A DNA stretch of 5,179 bases, from contig NZ_CALFLA010000070.1 in assembly GCF_937880195.1 (NCBI RefSeq), positions 1 to 5,179 of the forward strand, read 5' to 3'. Within the stretch, counting starts at the first letter, position 1. The number at the start of each line of letters is the position of its first letter. The DNA comes from an uncultured Blautia sp. (lineage in GTDB: Bacteria > Bacillota > Clostridia > Lachnospirales > Lachnospiraceae). The translations under genes and the position numbers were made by a program. The notes beneath the pieces are model-generated. The model saw only the letters and a program-made list of their open reading frames with translations. It was not told the origin of the DNA and ran no database searches. Below are positions 1 through 5,179 of this stretch, piece after piece.

Positions 1-872
1 GTGGTGTTGCCGGCGGCGATATCACACAGGGTCTTCCTCGTGTGGAGGAGCTTTTCGAGGCACGTAAGCCGAAGGGACTTGCAATCATCACAGAGATTCC
101 TGGTATTGCAGTTATCAACGATACCAAGAAGAAACGTGAGATCATTGTTACAGATCAGGAAACAGGAGATTCCAAGACCTATCTTATTCCTTATGGATCA
201 CGTATCAAGATCACTGACGGACAGCTTCTTGAGGCTGGTGACGAGCTTACAGAAGGTAGCGTAAATCCGCACGATATCCTTAGAATCAAGGGTGTGCGCG
301 CTGTTCAGGATTATATGCTCCGTGAGGTACAGAGAGTATACCGTCTCCAGGGTGTTGAGATCAGCGATAAGCATATCGAGGTTCTTGTACGTCAGATGCT
401 GAAGAAGATCCGCATTGAGGATAACGGAGATACAGAATTCCTTCCAGGCACACTGGTTGACGTCCTTGATTTTGAGGAAGTGAATGAGCAGCTTGAAAAA
501 GAAGGAAAGACTCCGGCAGAAGGAAAGCAGGTAATGCTTGGTATCACCAAGGCATCTCTTGCAACAGAATCCTTCCTGTCAGCAGCATCCTTCCAGGAGA
601 CAACCAAGGTTCTGACAGAAGCCGCTATTAAGGGTAAGGTCGATCACCTTGTAGGTCTGAAAGAAAACGTTATTATCGGTAAACTGATTCCTGCAGGTAC
701 AGGTCTGAAGCGTTACAGCGAAATTAAGCTGGACAGCGGAATGCCAGAAGAGGAAGAAGAGGTAATTATCGATGACGTTATGGAAGAGGAAGAGACTGTT
801 GATGTAGAAGAGACTTCCGAGGAACTGGAAGAGGATTTTACTGAAACAGAGGATACTGATTCCGAAGAATAA
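1..872 (+). CDS. rpoC: DNA-directed RNA polymerase subunit beta prime, C-terminal part (5' end outside window)
   Basis: This is the C-terminal 289 residues of the RNA polymerase beta prime subunit, read in the frame beginning at base 3 and ending with TAA at 870-872. The fragment opens with [20 protein letters not shown], the conserved stretch just after the trigger-loop motif in Firmicutes RpoC. It continues through the conserved C-terminal region ([53 protein letters not shown] and [20 protein letters not shown]), so the assignment is secure. The last 43 residues (bases 741-869) are a low-complexity acidic tail with 25 Asp/Glu and no Lys or Arg. Codon use is that of a highly expressed gene, with many CGT and GGT codons, unlike the AGA/CGG-richer genes downstream. 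The GTG at 42 is an internal valine codon, not a start. A terminator follows 32 nt after the stop. Confidence 0.98.
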   Translation, partial: GVAGGDITQGLPRVEELFEARKPKGLAIITEIPGIAVINDTKKKREIIVTDQETGDSKTYLIPYGSRIKITDGQLLEAGDELTEGSVNPHDILRIKGVRAVQDYMLREVQRVYRLQGVEISDKHIEVLVRQMLKKIRIEDNGDTEFLPGTLVDVLDFEEVNEQLEKEGKTPAEGKQVMLGITKASLATESFLSAASFQETTKVLTEAAIKGKVDHLVGLKENVIIGKLIPAGTGLKRYSEIKLDSGMPEEEEEVIIDDVMEEEETVDVEETSEELEEDFTETEDTDSEE

Positions 873-904
873 ATAAAACCGCATTTGCGGCAGATATAAA
901 ATAC

Positions 905-943
905 AAAAGAAGTCCTTTGGGAAATTCCCAAGGGGCTTCTTTT
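905..943 (+). terminator. Intrinsic terminator after rpoC
   Basis: Bases 905-922 pair with 926-943 to form an 18-bp stem with an AAT loop. All positions pair if two G-U wobbles are allowed. The stem is GC-richer at its top, with an A-run at the 5' foot and TTCTTTT at the 3' foot, so the uridine tract lies in the base of the stem as in bidirectional terminators. It should end most rpoBC transcripts before the kinase gene. Because no convergent gene is present, a role on the minus strand is not evident. Confidence 0.88.
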
Positions 944-987
944 GCGTACCTGGAAATTCTTAAGATTATGTGAAAATTTACGTAATA

Positions 988-1000
988 AAACTTAAAAATA
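988..1000 (+). repeat. 13-nt direct repeat, copy 1 (upstream of the signalling cassette)
   Basis: AAACTTAAAAATA occurs here and again at 5076-5088, on the far side of the cassette. Both copies are preceded at 1-3 nt by CGTA. Both are followed by diverged but similar sequence (CA, AC, CG, CA, CCC, TGG in the same order with small gaps). Here it abuts the -35 region and could act as an A/T-rich UP-like element. Whether the repeat reflects common descent or chance in A/T-rich DNA cannot be settled by eye. Confidence 0.5.
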
Positions 1001-1029
1001 CAGACACGACAAATAACCCGTGGTATAAT
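1001..1029 (+). promoter_or_regulatory. Sigma-A-type promoter for the kinase-phosphatase operon (extended -10)
   Basis: A perfect -10 TATAAT lies at 1024-1029 and is preceded by TG plus one base at 1021-1023, giving an extended -10. Seventeen bases upstream, the -35 CAGACA at 1001-1006 matches TTGACA in 4 of 6 positions. An A/T-rich stretch lies directly upstream. Transcription would start near 1036, leaving a leader of about 105 nt before the kinase start. The weak -35 with an extended -10 suggests moderate constitutive expression. No operator could be recognised. Confidence 0.75.
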
Positions 1030-1124
1030 ATGAACACTTAATGAATTCAAGCCGAAGGCGCAGAATGAGTTTAGTGCCCATGGTATCATTGAGAATCAGC
1101 AGAAAAATGAGCACCAACGAAAAT

Positions 1125-1137
1125 GGAGGGAGGGGAG
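1125..1137 (+). promoter_or_regulatory. Ribosome binding site of the kinase gene
   Basis: The purine run GGAGGGAGGGGAG lies 4 nt before the ATG at 1142. Its inner GGGAGGGG is 6 nt from the ATG. This supports 1142 as the start and implies efficient initiation. Confidence 0.7.
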
Positions 1138-1141
1138 CAGA

Positions 1142-2893
1142 ATGGAGAAACAGCTTCCGGTTTCGGTATGGCCGGAATGGAAGATCACCGAAAAGATCGG
1201 AGAAGGGTCATACGGCAAAGTATATAAAGCACAGAGAACAGAACAGGGCAAAACCTTCTATTCTGCTATCAAAGTCATTACCATTCCTTCCAGTCAGGGA
1301 GAATTAAGCAGTGTACGTTCAGAAAGCCCCAACGAACAGTCTGTAAAGGAATATTTCCATAATCTGGTTGAAGACTGCATACAGGAAGTCAATACCATGG
1401 AGTATTTCCGGGGGAACTCCCATGTAGTTTCTGTAGAAGACTACAAAGTTGTTGAATATCTGGACGACATAGGCTGGGATATTTATATAAGAATGGAATA
1501 TCTGACAGGATTTCTGGATTACTGTATGGGAAAAGAGCTTACAGAAAAAGATGTTATCCAGCTTGGCATTGACCTTTGTAAGGCGTTGGAATACTGTCGG
1601 AAACAGAATATTATCCACAGAGATATTAAACCTGAGAATATTTTTGTATCCCGATTTGGAGAGTATAAATTGGGAGACTTTGGAATTGCCAGAGAACTGG
1701 AGCGCAACGCCAGCGGACTTTCCAAAAAAGGAACCTTTTCTTACATGGCGCCGGAGATGTATAAAGGAGAAAATTACGATCACCGGGTAGATATATATTC
1801 TCTGGGAATTGTTTTATACAGGCTGAGAAATCATAACCGTCTTCCTTTTATTAATCTTGGAAAGCAGCTGATTACATACAGGGACAAAGAAAACGCTCTG
1901 ACAAGGCGTATGTCAGGAGAGGAACTTCCTGCGCCGGCACAGGCTGAGGGAAGGCTTGGACAGATTATCCTAAAAGCCTGCGCTTATAACAGAGAAGATC
2001 GTTATCAAAGTGCGGAAGAGTTTCGGGAAGCATTGGAATCCCTGAAATATCAGCCTCAGGATGTTGTAAAGGAGACTTTGAAACAGGAGGCGCTTCCCTC
2101 TGCAAAAGCAGATAAAAAGAAAGAAATAAGGGAAAAGAACGCTTATGGGAAACCAGAAAGAGGAGGAACCGTAGTTTTTCCATCAGAAAAGATATCGGAG
2201 GAAAAACCAAGACAGGACATTATACGAAACGGCAAGGTTCGCAAGCCGTCCCCTCAGCGCCGGACTTCCGGCAAACAATCAGGCAGCGCTTCTCGTAAAA
2301 AAACAAAAAAACGATTTGATCCCCTTGTAGCGGCTGTGGCAGTTATGTTTGTTGCTGTTTGCATTGTGATCGGCGTATGCGTCTGGCTTGTAAGGGAAAG
2401 CGCGGAGCTTCAAAGACTGAAACAGTCAGTGACAGAAACTGTAGAATCAGCGCAAAATAAAAAACTTCAGGACACATTGAAAGAAATTTCCAAACAGGCA
2501 ACAGAAATTACAGACAATCTGGATCATTATAATTGGGTAGGCTCAGAGCAGGAGGGAAGAATCTGCTATTTTGAAGCTGATGGTTCAGAGCCTGATCTTA
2601 TGAAGGTACTGGTCTATCCGCAGCTTTCAGAAGACGGATATTATGAAGAGTATTATTATTGGGAAGATCAGCTCTTTTTTGCCTATATATGGGCAGATCA
2701 CAATTGCCTGCCTGAATTAAAGGAAGGTGAGCAGAAAGTAGAACTTTATTATTATGATGAAGGAGAATTGATCCGTTGGATTGATGATAAGAACGTCTGC
2801 CACGATGGAGAGTCAGATAATCATGAGTACCAACAGAGAGAGAAGAAGTACTGGGATAAAGCGGAAGCGTTTCAGACAGAAATGAATGGATGA
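1142..2893 (+). CDS. Membrane-anchored Hanks-type serine/threonine protein kinase without PASTA repeats
   Basis: This 583-residue kinase should phosphorylate Ser/Thr of cytoplasmic proteins and itself. The kinase domain spans about residues 13-300. It has the Gly-rich loop GEGSYGKV (20-27), the ATP-anchoring Lys44 in SAIK, a probable helix-C Glu82, the catalytic loop HRDIKPEN (159-166), DFG (179-181), a probable activation-loop Thr198 in GTFSYMAPE, and DIYSLG (217-222). All key residues are present. An insertion of about 25 residues lies between the catalytic Lys strand and helix C. A basic, disordered-looking linker (about 305-391) precedes one transmembrane helix (393-417), a short helical or coiled-coil stretch (418-460), and a C-terminal domain of about 120 residues that should lie outside the membrane. 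That domain is rich in Tyr and acidic residues and has three Cys (475, 522, 553). It has no PASTA repeats, so this is not the standard PrkC. The phosphatase gene follows after 22 nt. The catalytic assignment is firm; the ligand and substrates are unknown. Confidence 0.95.
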   Translation: MEKQLPVSVWPEWKITEKIGEGSYGKVYKAQRTEQGKTFYSAIKVITIPSSQGELSSVRSESPNEQSVKEYFHNLVEDCIQEVNTMEYFRGNSHVVSVEDYKVVEYLDDIGWDIYIRMEYLTGFLDYCMGKELTEKDVIQLGIDLCKALEYCRKQNIIHRDIKPENIFVSRFGEYKLGDFGIARELERNASGLSKKGTFSYMAPEMYKGENYDHRVDIYSLGIVLYRLRNHNRLPFINLGKQLITYRDKENALTRRMSGEELPAPAQAEGRLGQIILKACAYNREDRYQSAEEFREALESLKYQPQDVVKETLKQEALPSAKADKKKEIREKNAYGKPERGGTVVFPSEKISEEKPRQDIIRNGKVRKPSPQRRTSGKQSGSASRKKTKKRFDPLVAAVAVMFVAVCIVIGVCVWLVRESAELQRLKQSVTETVESAQNKKLQDTLKEISKQATEITDNLDHYNWVGSEQEGRICYFEADGSEPDLMKVLVYPQLSEDGYYEEYYYWEDQLFFAYIWADHNCLPELKEGEQKVELYYYDEGELIRWIDDKNVCHDGESDNHEYQQREKKYWDKAEAFQTEMNG

Positions 2894-2903
2894 AGGCTGG
2901 CAG

Positions 2904-2909
2904 AAAGGA
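2904..2909 (+). promoter_or_regulatory. Ribosome binding site deciding the phosphatase start
   Basis: AAAGGA lies 6 nt before the ATG at 2916. The alternative in-frame ATG at 2886, which overlaps the kinase stop, has no comparable purine-rich site upstream. The later start is therefore preferred. Confidence 0.6.
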
Positions 2910-2915
2910 CAGAAG

Positions 2916-3737
2916 ATGACATATCAGATAGAATATGCGTATGTCTGTCATATTGGCAGAATACGTAATAATAATGAAGACAACTTCTGGTGCTGCGGAG
3001 AAACTCTTCCTGCACAGAACCAGGGTATGGATCATATCAGAAGCGGAAGTGTCTCACAGTCAGAACTTCCGCTTCTGGCGGTATTTGACGGAATGGGCGG
3101 AGAGAGTTGCGGAGAAATGGCGTCGTTTCTGGCAGCAAAAGCCTGCGGTGATTTTTATATACAAAATAAAAAAGAAATTTTTGATCAACCGGAAACGTTC
3201 CTGGAAGACGCCTGCAAGGCAATGAACAGAGCGGTCTGCAGCTACAGCGAAGAAAATAAGATACGAAGTATGGGGACGACGGCTGCAATGCTGGTGTTTA
3301 CCGGAGACGGGGCCTATGGATGCAATCTGGGAGACAGCAGGATTTATGAGACCGGAAGCGGACAGTTTTGTAAGGTTTCCAAAGATCATGTGCTTGGAGG
3401 CTCTCTTTTTGGAAAATCTCCGCTTTTGCAGTATGTTGGAATACCGGAGAGCAGCATGGCGCTGGAGCCGTCCATGGCAAAACTTTCCCCAGAGCCGGGA
3501 AAAAGATATCTACTTTGTTCAGACGGTCTTACAGACATGCTTTCCGATGGAGAGATCGCCGATATCCTTACAAGGGAAATTACGGTTCAGGAGACAGTAG
3601 AGGTGCTTCTGGAGAGGACTCTGAAAAAGGGTGGAAGAGACAACGCTACTATAATATTGTGCGAGGTCAGGGAAAAAGAAAAAAACTGGCTTCAGAAACT
3701 GATAGATAAGCTGTACAAAAGATATGAAGGTGAATAA
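2916..3737 (+). CDS. PP2C-family (PPM) serine/threonine protein phosphatase
   Basis: This 273-residue metal-dependent phosphatase most likely removes phosphate from the neighbouring kinase and its targets. The motifs appear in family order: GRIRNNNEDNF (14-24) with the early Asp22; VFDGMGG (56-62) with metal-binding Asp58; MGTT (119-122); NLGDSRIY (137-144); SKDH (155-158); LLCSDGLTDML (199-209) with Asp203; and GGRDNATIIL (239-248) with Asp242 and Asn243. It looks catalytically intact and has a typical length for bacterial PrpC/Stp-like enzymes. There is no signal peptide or membrane segment. The last 20 or so residues are basic and amphipathic (WLQKLIDKLYKRYEG), which could allow loose membrane contact near the kinase; this is inference. 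The start at 2916 is chosen for its Shine-Dalgarno site. An upstream ATG at 2886 would add 10 residues and overlap the kinase gene by 8 nt. The next gene starts 2 nt after the stop, which suggests translational coupling. Confidence 0.95.
   Translation: MTYQIEYAYVCHIGRIRNNNEDNFWCCGETLPAQNQGMDHIRSGSVSQSELPLLAVFDGMGGESCGEMASFLAAKACGDFYIQNKKEIFDQPETFLEDACKAMNRAVCSYSEENKIRSMGTTAAMLVFTGDGAYGCNLGDSRIYETGSGQFCKVSKDHVLGGSLFGKSPLLQYVGIPESSMALEPSMAKLSPEPGKRYLLCSDGLTDMLSDGEIADILTREITVQETVEVLLERTLKKGGRDNATIILCEVREKEKNWLQKLIDKLYKRYEGE
3727..3732 (+). promoter_or_regulatory. Ribosome binding site of the third cassette gene, inside the phosphatase gene end
   Basis: AAGGTG lies 7 nt before the ATG at 3740 and overlaps the last codons of the phosphatase gene. 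Terminating ribosomes would end next to this site, consistent with coupled translation of the two proteins. Confidence 0.6.
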
Positions 3738-3739
3738 AA

Positions 3740-4960
3740 ATGAGAAACCGGATGCAGGATCTGGATTTTGAACAAACAGTTGCTTTTGACAGGGTGGAGG
3801 AATTTGAGTTTACAAGAAAAGCAGCGCAGAAATTCCGGCAGGTGGTAAGCCTGGACGGATTTGAAGATGAAGATGCAGAAGTCATTTTTCATTATCTGTA
3901 TAAAGAAATGGAGCTGGTGTCTTTTGGGGATCACCTGAGAAGGTATATTTATGAGCGAGCAGGGCTGGAAGAACCGTATAGTGAAGTGACTCAGGATATT
4001 TACAGAGATATTGTGATTGAATCTTTTCATGAAACATGTACGCCCAAATCCATGAAGCCTACTTCAACAAAATTGACTTCACTGGTAAATAACTGGCTGA
4101 CCCAGGCCTCTGTAAAACGTGAAACAGTATTTCTTTTAGGTTTTGGACTGCGGATGAGCGTGGATGATGTATCGGATTTTCTGACAAGGGTACTGAGGGA
4201 GCAGGATTTTGATTTTCACAACCCGGAAGAGGTTATTTACTGGTATTGTTTTTTGAAACAGCTTGGTTACTGCAAAGCAGAGGAAATGAAAAAGAGATAT
4301 GCAGAGCTTGAAGCAAACGAAAATTATACAGAAGCTCAAAAAGTATATTCCGGCGGACTGTGTCTGGATACAGAAGAAAAACTTTTTCAATATCTGGCAT
4401 ATGTAAAGGCAGGAGCAGATGACCCCATGTCGGAAAAAAGTCAGGCGTTTCAGGAATTTAAACATCTTTTAAACCGTGCAAAAGAAATTATTGCATCCAT
4501 ATATCAGGTAGATGAGGAAGAAAAAGAGCGTGGAAAAGTGTGGGAATCTTCGGAAATTTCCGACTCTGATGTGGAAAAAGTAATCTGCAGCGGTATACCT
4601 GTAAATAAAATGGGCAACCTGAAAAAGATGTCAGCTTCCATTCTTGCCAAACACTTCAGCCAGAAGCGGTTCAGCAGGCAAAGGATCAACAGTATTATGA
4701 ACCATAAGCTTCCTGTAGAAAGGTTTGATCTTATTACTTTGGAGTTTTTTATCGTGTCCCAGGAAATGCAGGACGAGGATCCATATAAGAGGTACAGGTA
4801 TTTTCTTGATGAGATCCATGAGATTCTTCATAAGTGCGGAATGAGCGAAATCTATATTGTAAATCCCTACGAGTGCTTTCTGCTTATGTGTCTTCTGACA
4901 GACTGTCCTCTGGCAGTGTTTGCGGATATTTGGGAGATGTCTTATGAAGAAATGGAATAA
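3740..4960 (+). CDS. Uncharacterised cytoplasmic protein of a kinase-phosphatase operon
   Basis: This protein has 406 residues and I do not recognise a named domain. No signal peptide or clear membrane segment is visible. The composition (many Glu, Lys, Leu, Phe, Tyr) and spacing of hydrophobic residues suggest a mainly helical soluble protein. Distinct stretches are: an acidic N-terminus with DFEQTVAFD (9-17); a central block around residues 116-170 (NNWLTQASVKRETVFLLGFG, then WYC); an acidic linker near 256-278; a segment at 298-340 (SRQRINSIMNHKLPVERFDL followed by ITLEFF) whose spacing is faintly like a helix-turn-helix; and a C-terminal block NPYECFLLMCLLTDCPLAVF (375-394). From memory, similar blocks occur in uncharacterised clostridial proteins, but I cannot verify that here. 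The start has a good ribosome binding site, and the 2-nt gap to the phosphatase places it firmly in the operon. It may be a substrate, adaptor or output regulator of the kinase-phosphatase pair, inferred only from context and the N-terminal motif. Confidence 0.88.
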   Translation: MRNRMQDLDFEQTVAFDRVEEFEFTRKAAQKFRQVVSLDGFEDEDAEVIFHYLYKEMELVSFGDHLRRYIYERAGLEEPYSEVTQDIYRDIVIESFHETCTPKSMKPTSTKLTSLVNNWLTQASVKRETVFLLGFGLRMSVDDVSDFLTRVLREQDFDFHNPEEVIYWYCFLKQLGYCKAEEMKKRYAELEANENYTEAQKVYSGGLCLDTEEKLFQYLAYVKAGADDPMSEKSQAFQEFKHLLNRAKEIIASIYQVDEEEKERGKVWESSEISDSDVEKVICSGIPVNKMGNLKKMSASILAKHFSQKRFSRQRINSIMNHKLPVERFDLITLEFFIVSQEMQDEDPYKRYRYFLDEIHEILHKCGMSEIYIVNPYECFLLMCLLTDCPLAVFADIWEMSYEEME

Positions 4961-5005
4961 ATAAGAAAAATAAGAAAAAGCAGTGTTAAAAATAAAGAAA
5001 ACACC

Positions 5006-5034
5006 TTGACAGCCGTATTTTTACAGGATATAAT
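5006..5034 (+). promoter_or_regulatory. Consensus sigma-A promoter for rpsL (str operon)
   Basis: TTGACA at 5006-5011 and TATAAT at 5029-5034 match the sigma-A consensus perfectly and are separated by the optimal 17 bp. Transcription should begin near 5041, giving a leader of about 104 nt before rpsL. Such strength fits the high demand for ribosomal protein and elongation factor mRNA. It lies only 45 nt after the stop of the third cassette gene. Confidence 0.93.
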
Positions 5035-5065
5035 GAGCTGGCGTGCAATGAGAATGCATTTCTTT

Positions 5066-5100
5066 TTGTGCGTACAAACTTAAAAATAGCAACCGCACAA
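5066..5100 (+). other. Stem-loop in the rpsL leader
   Basis: TTGTGCG (5066-5072) can pair with CGCACAA (5094-5100) as a 7-bp perfect stem around a 21-nt A-rich loop. The loop contains the second copy of the 13-nt repeat. No T-run follows, so it is not an intrinsic terminator. A regulatory or mRNA-stabilising role is possible but unproven. Confidence 0.45.
5076..5088 (+). repeat. 13-nt direct repeat, copy 2 (downstream of the signalling cassette)
   Basis: AAACTTAAAAATA is identical to 988-1000 on the other side of the cassette. In this copy it falls inside the transcribed rpsL leader rather than upstream of a -35, so the two copies do not hold equivalent positions relative to their promoters. 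Confidence 0.5.
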
Positions 5101-5102
5101 CC

Positions 5103-5119
5103 CCATGGCAGAACCATGG
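5103..5119 (+). other. CCATGG inverted repeat hairpin before the rpsL ribosome binding site
   Basis: CCATGG (5103-5108) and CCATGG (5114-5119) are self-complementary words separated by CAGAA. They can form a 6-bp hairpin with a 5-nt loop that ends 11 nt before the GGAGG of rpsL. It is close enough to affect ribosome access if bound by a protein, but no known leader family is recognised. Confidence 0.45.
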
Positions 5120-5130
5120 AGAATTAATCG

Positions 5131-5137
5131 GGAGGTG
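5131..5137 (+). promoter_or_regulatory. Ribosome binding site of rpsL
   Basis: GGAGGTG is a near-perfect Shine-Dalgarno sequence, with GGAGG 9 nt before the ATG at 5145. A nearer ATG at 5140 opens only an eight-codon frame in a different phase, so 5145 is the true start. Confidence 0.85.
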
Positions 5138-5144
5138 AAATGGA

Positions 5145-5179
5145 ATGCCAACATTCAACCAGTTAGTAAGAAAAGGACG
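5145..5179 (+). CDS. rpsL: 30S ribosomal protein S12, N-terminus (3' end outside window)
   Basis: Only the first 11 codons and part of the twelfth are present. They read MPTFNQLVRKG, the characteristic start of bacterial ribosomal protein S12, a decoding-centre protein of the small subunit. Identification rests on this short match together with the strong promoter, the strong ribosome binding site and the position downstream of rpoC. Genes rpsG, fusA and tuf would be expected beyond the window. Confidence 0.93.
   Translation, partial: MPTFNQLVRKG

Noticed and set aside
879..890. Small hairpin CCGC-ATTT-GCGG just after rpoC
   Set aside because: Four base pairs are too few to act alone, and the strong terminator 15 nt further on explains the region.
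1041..1307. An 88-codon + strand frame starting in the kinase leader and overlapping the kinase start
   Set aside because: There is no ribosome binding site before its ATG, it lies almost at the predicted transcript start, and its Arg/Ser-rich product is typical of an out-of-phase reading of the kinase gene.
1319..1783. A 154-codon minus-strand frame inside the kinase gene, and other minus-strand frames across the window
   Set aside because: All lie opposite well-supported genes, lack ribosome binding sites and recognisable motifs, and have the composition expected of antisense reading.
2886..2915. Upstream ATG at 2886 as the phosphatase start
   Set aside because: No Shine-Dalgarno sequence precedes it, whereas AAAGGA is well placed for the ATG at 2916, and the first PP2C motif begins soon after that start. 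It is not excluded.
4983..5004. Hairpin GTGTT/AACAC as a terminator of the cassette
   Set aside because: The stem has only 5 A/T-rich pairs, the loop is 12 nt and no T-run follows.
5140..5166. ATG at 5140 as an alternative start overlapping rpsL
   Set aside because: It opens only eight codons before TAG, is too close to the Shine-Dalgarno sequence, and is out of phase with the clear S12 sequence.

Overview
The window is a piece of a clostridial (most likely Lachnospiraceae) chromosome. This is inferred from the Firmicutes-type RpoC C-terminus with a clostridial-looking acidic tail, moderate GC content, strong purine-rich Shine-Dalgarno sequences, and a kinase belonging to a subfamily I associate with gut clostridia. 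It opens inside rpoC (RNA polymerase beta prime) and closes in the first codons of rpsL (ribosomal protein S12). In most Firmicutes these two genes are near neighbours at the rpoBC/str boundary. Here about 4.3 kb separates them, and that interval holds a three-gene signalling cassette.

Layout, all on the + strand: rpoC 3' end (1-872); a strong intrinsic terminator (905-943); an extended -10 promoter (1001-1029) with a leader of roughly 105 nt; a membrane-anchored Hanks-type Ser/Thr kinase (1142-2893); a PP2C-family Ser/Thr phosphatase (2916-3737); a 406-residue protein of unknown function (3740-4960) starting 2 nt after the phosphatase stop; a consensus sigma-A promoter (5006-5034) with a structured leader of about 100 nt; and the rpsL start (5145-5179). 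The three middle genes are spaced 22 nt and 2 nt apart with no internal terminator, so they should form one operon. No convincing terminator separates the third gene from rpsL, so some read-through into the str operon is possible.

The kinase has a complete set of catalytic motifs, one transmembrane helix and a tyrosine-rich extracytoplasmic domain, but no PASTA repeats. It is therefore not the usual PrkC/PknB of Firmicutes. The phosphatase keeps its metal-binding aspartates and is the obvious antagonist. The third protein is soluble, probably mostly helical and unrecognised. Its N-terminus carries a TVAF motif that resembles a TVVF motif in the kinase juxtamembrane region, which suggests (inference only) that it may be a substrate or effector of the pair. 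The intergenic regions on either side of the cassette share a 13-nt identical word and weaker flanking similarity, which may record how the cassette arrived.
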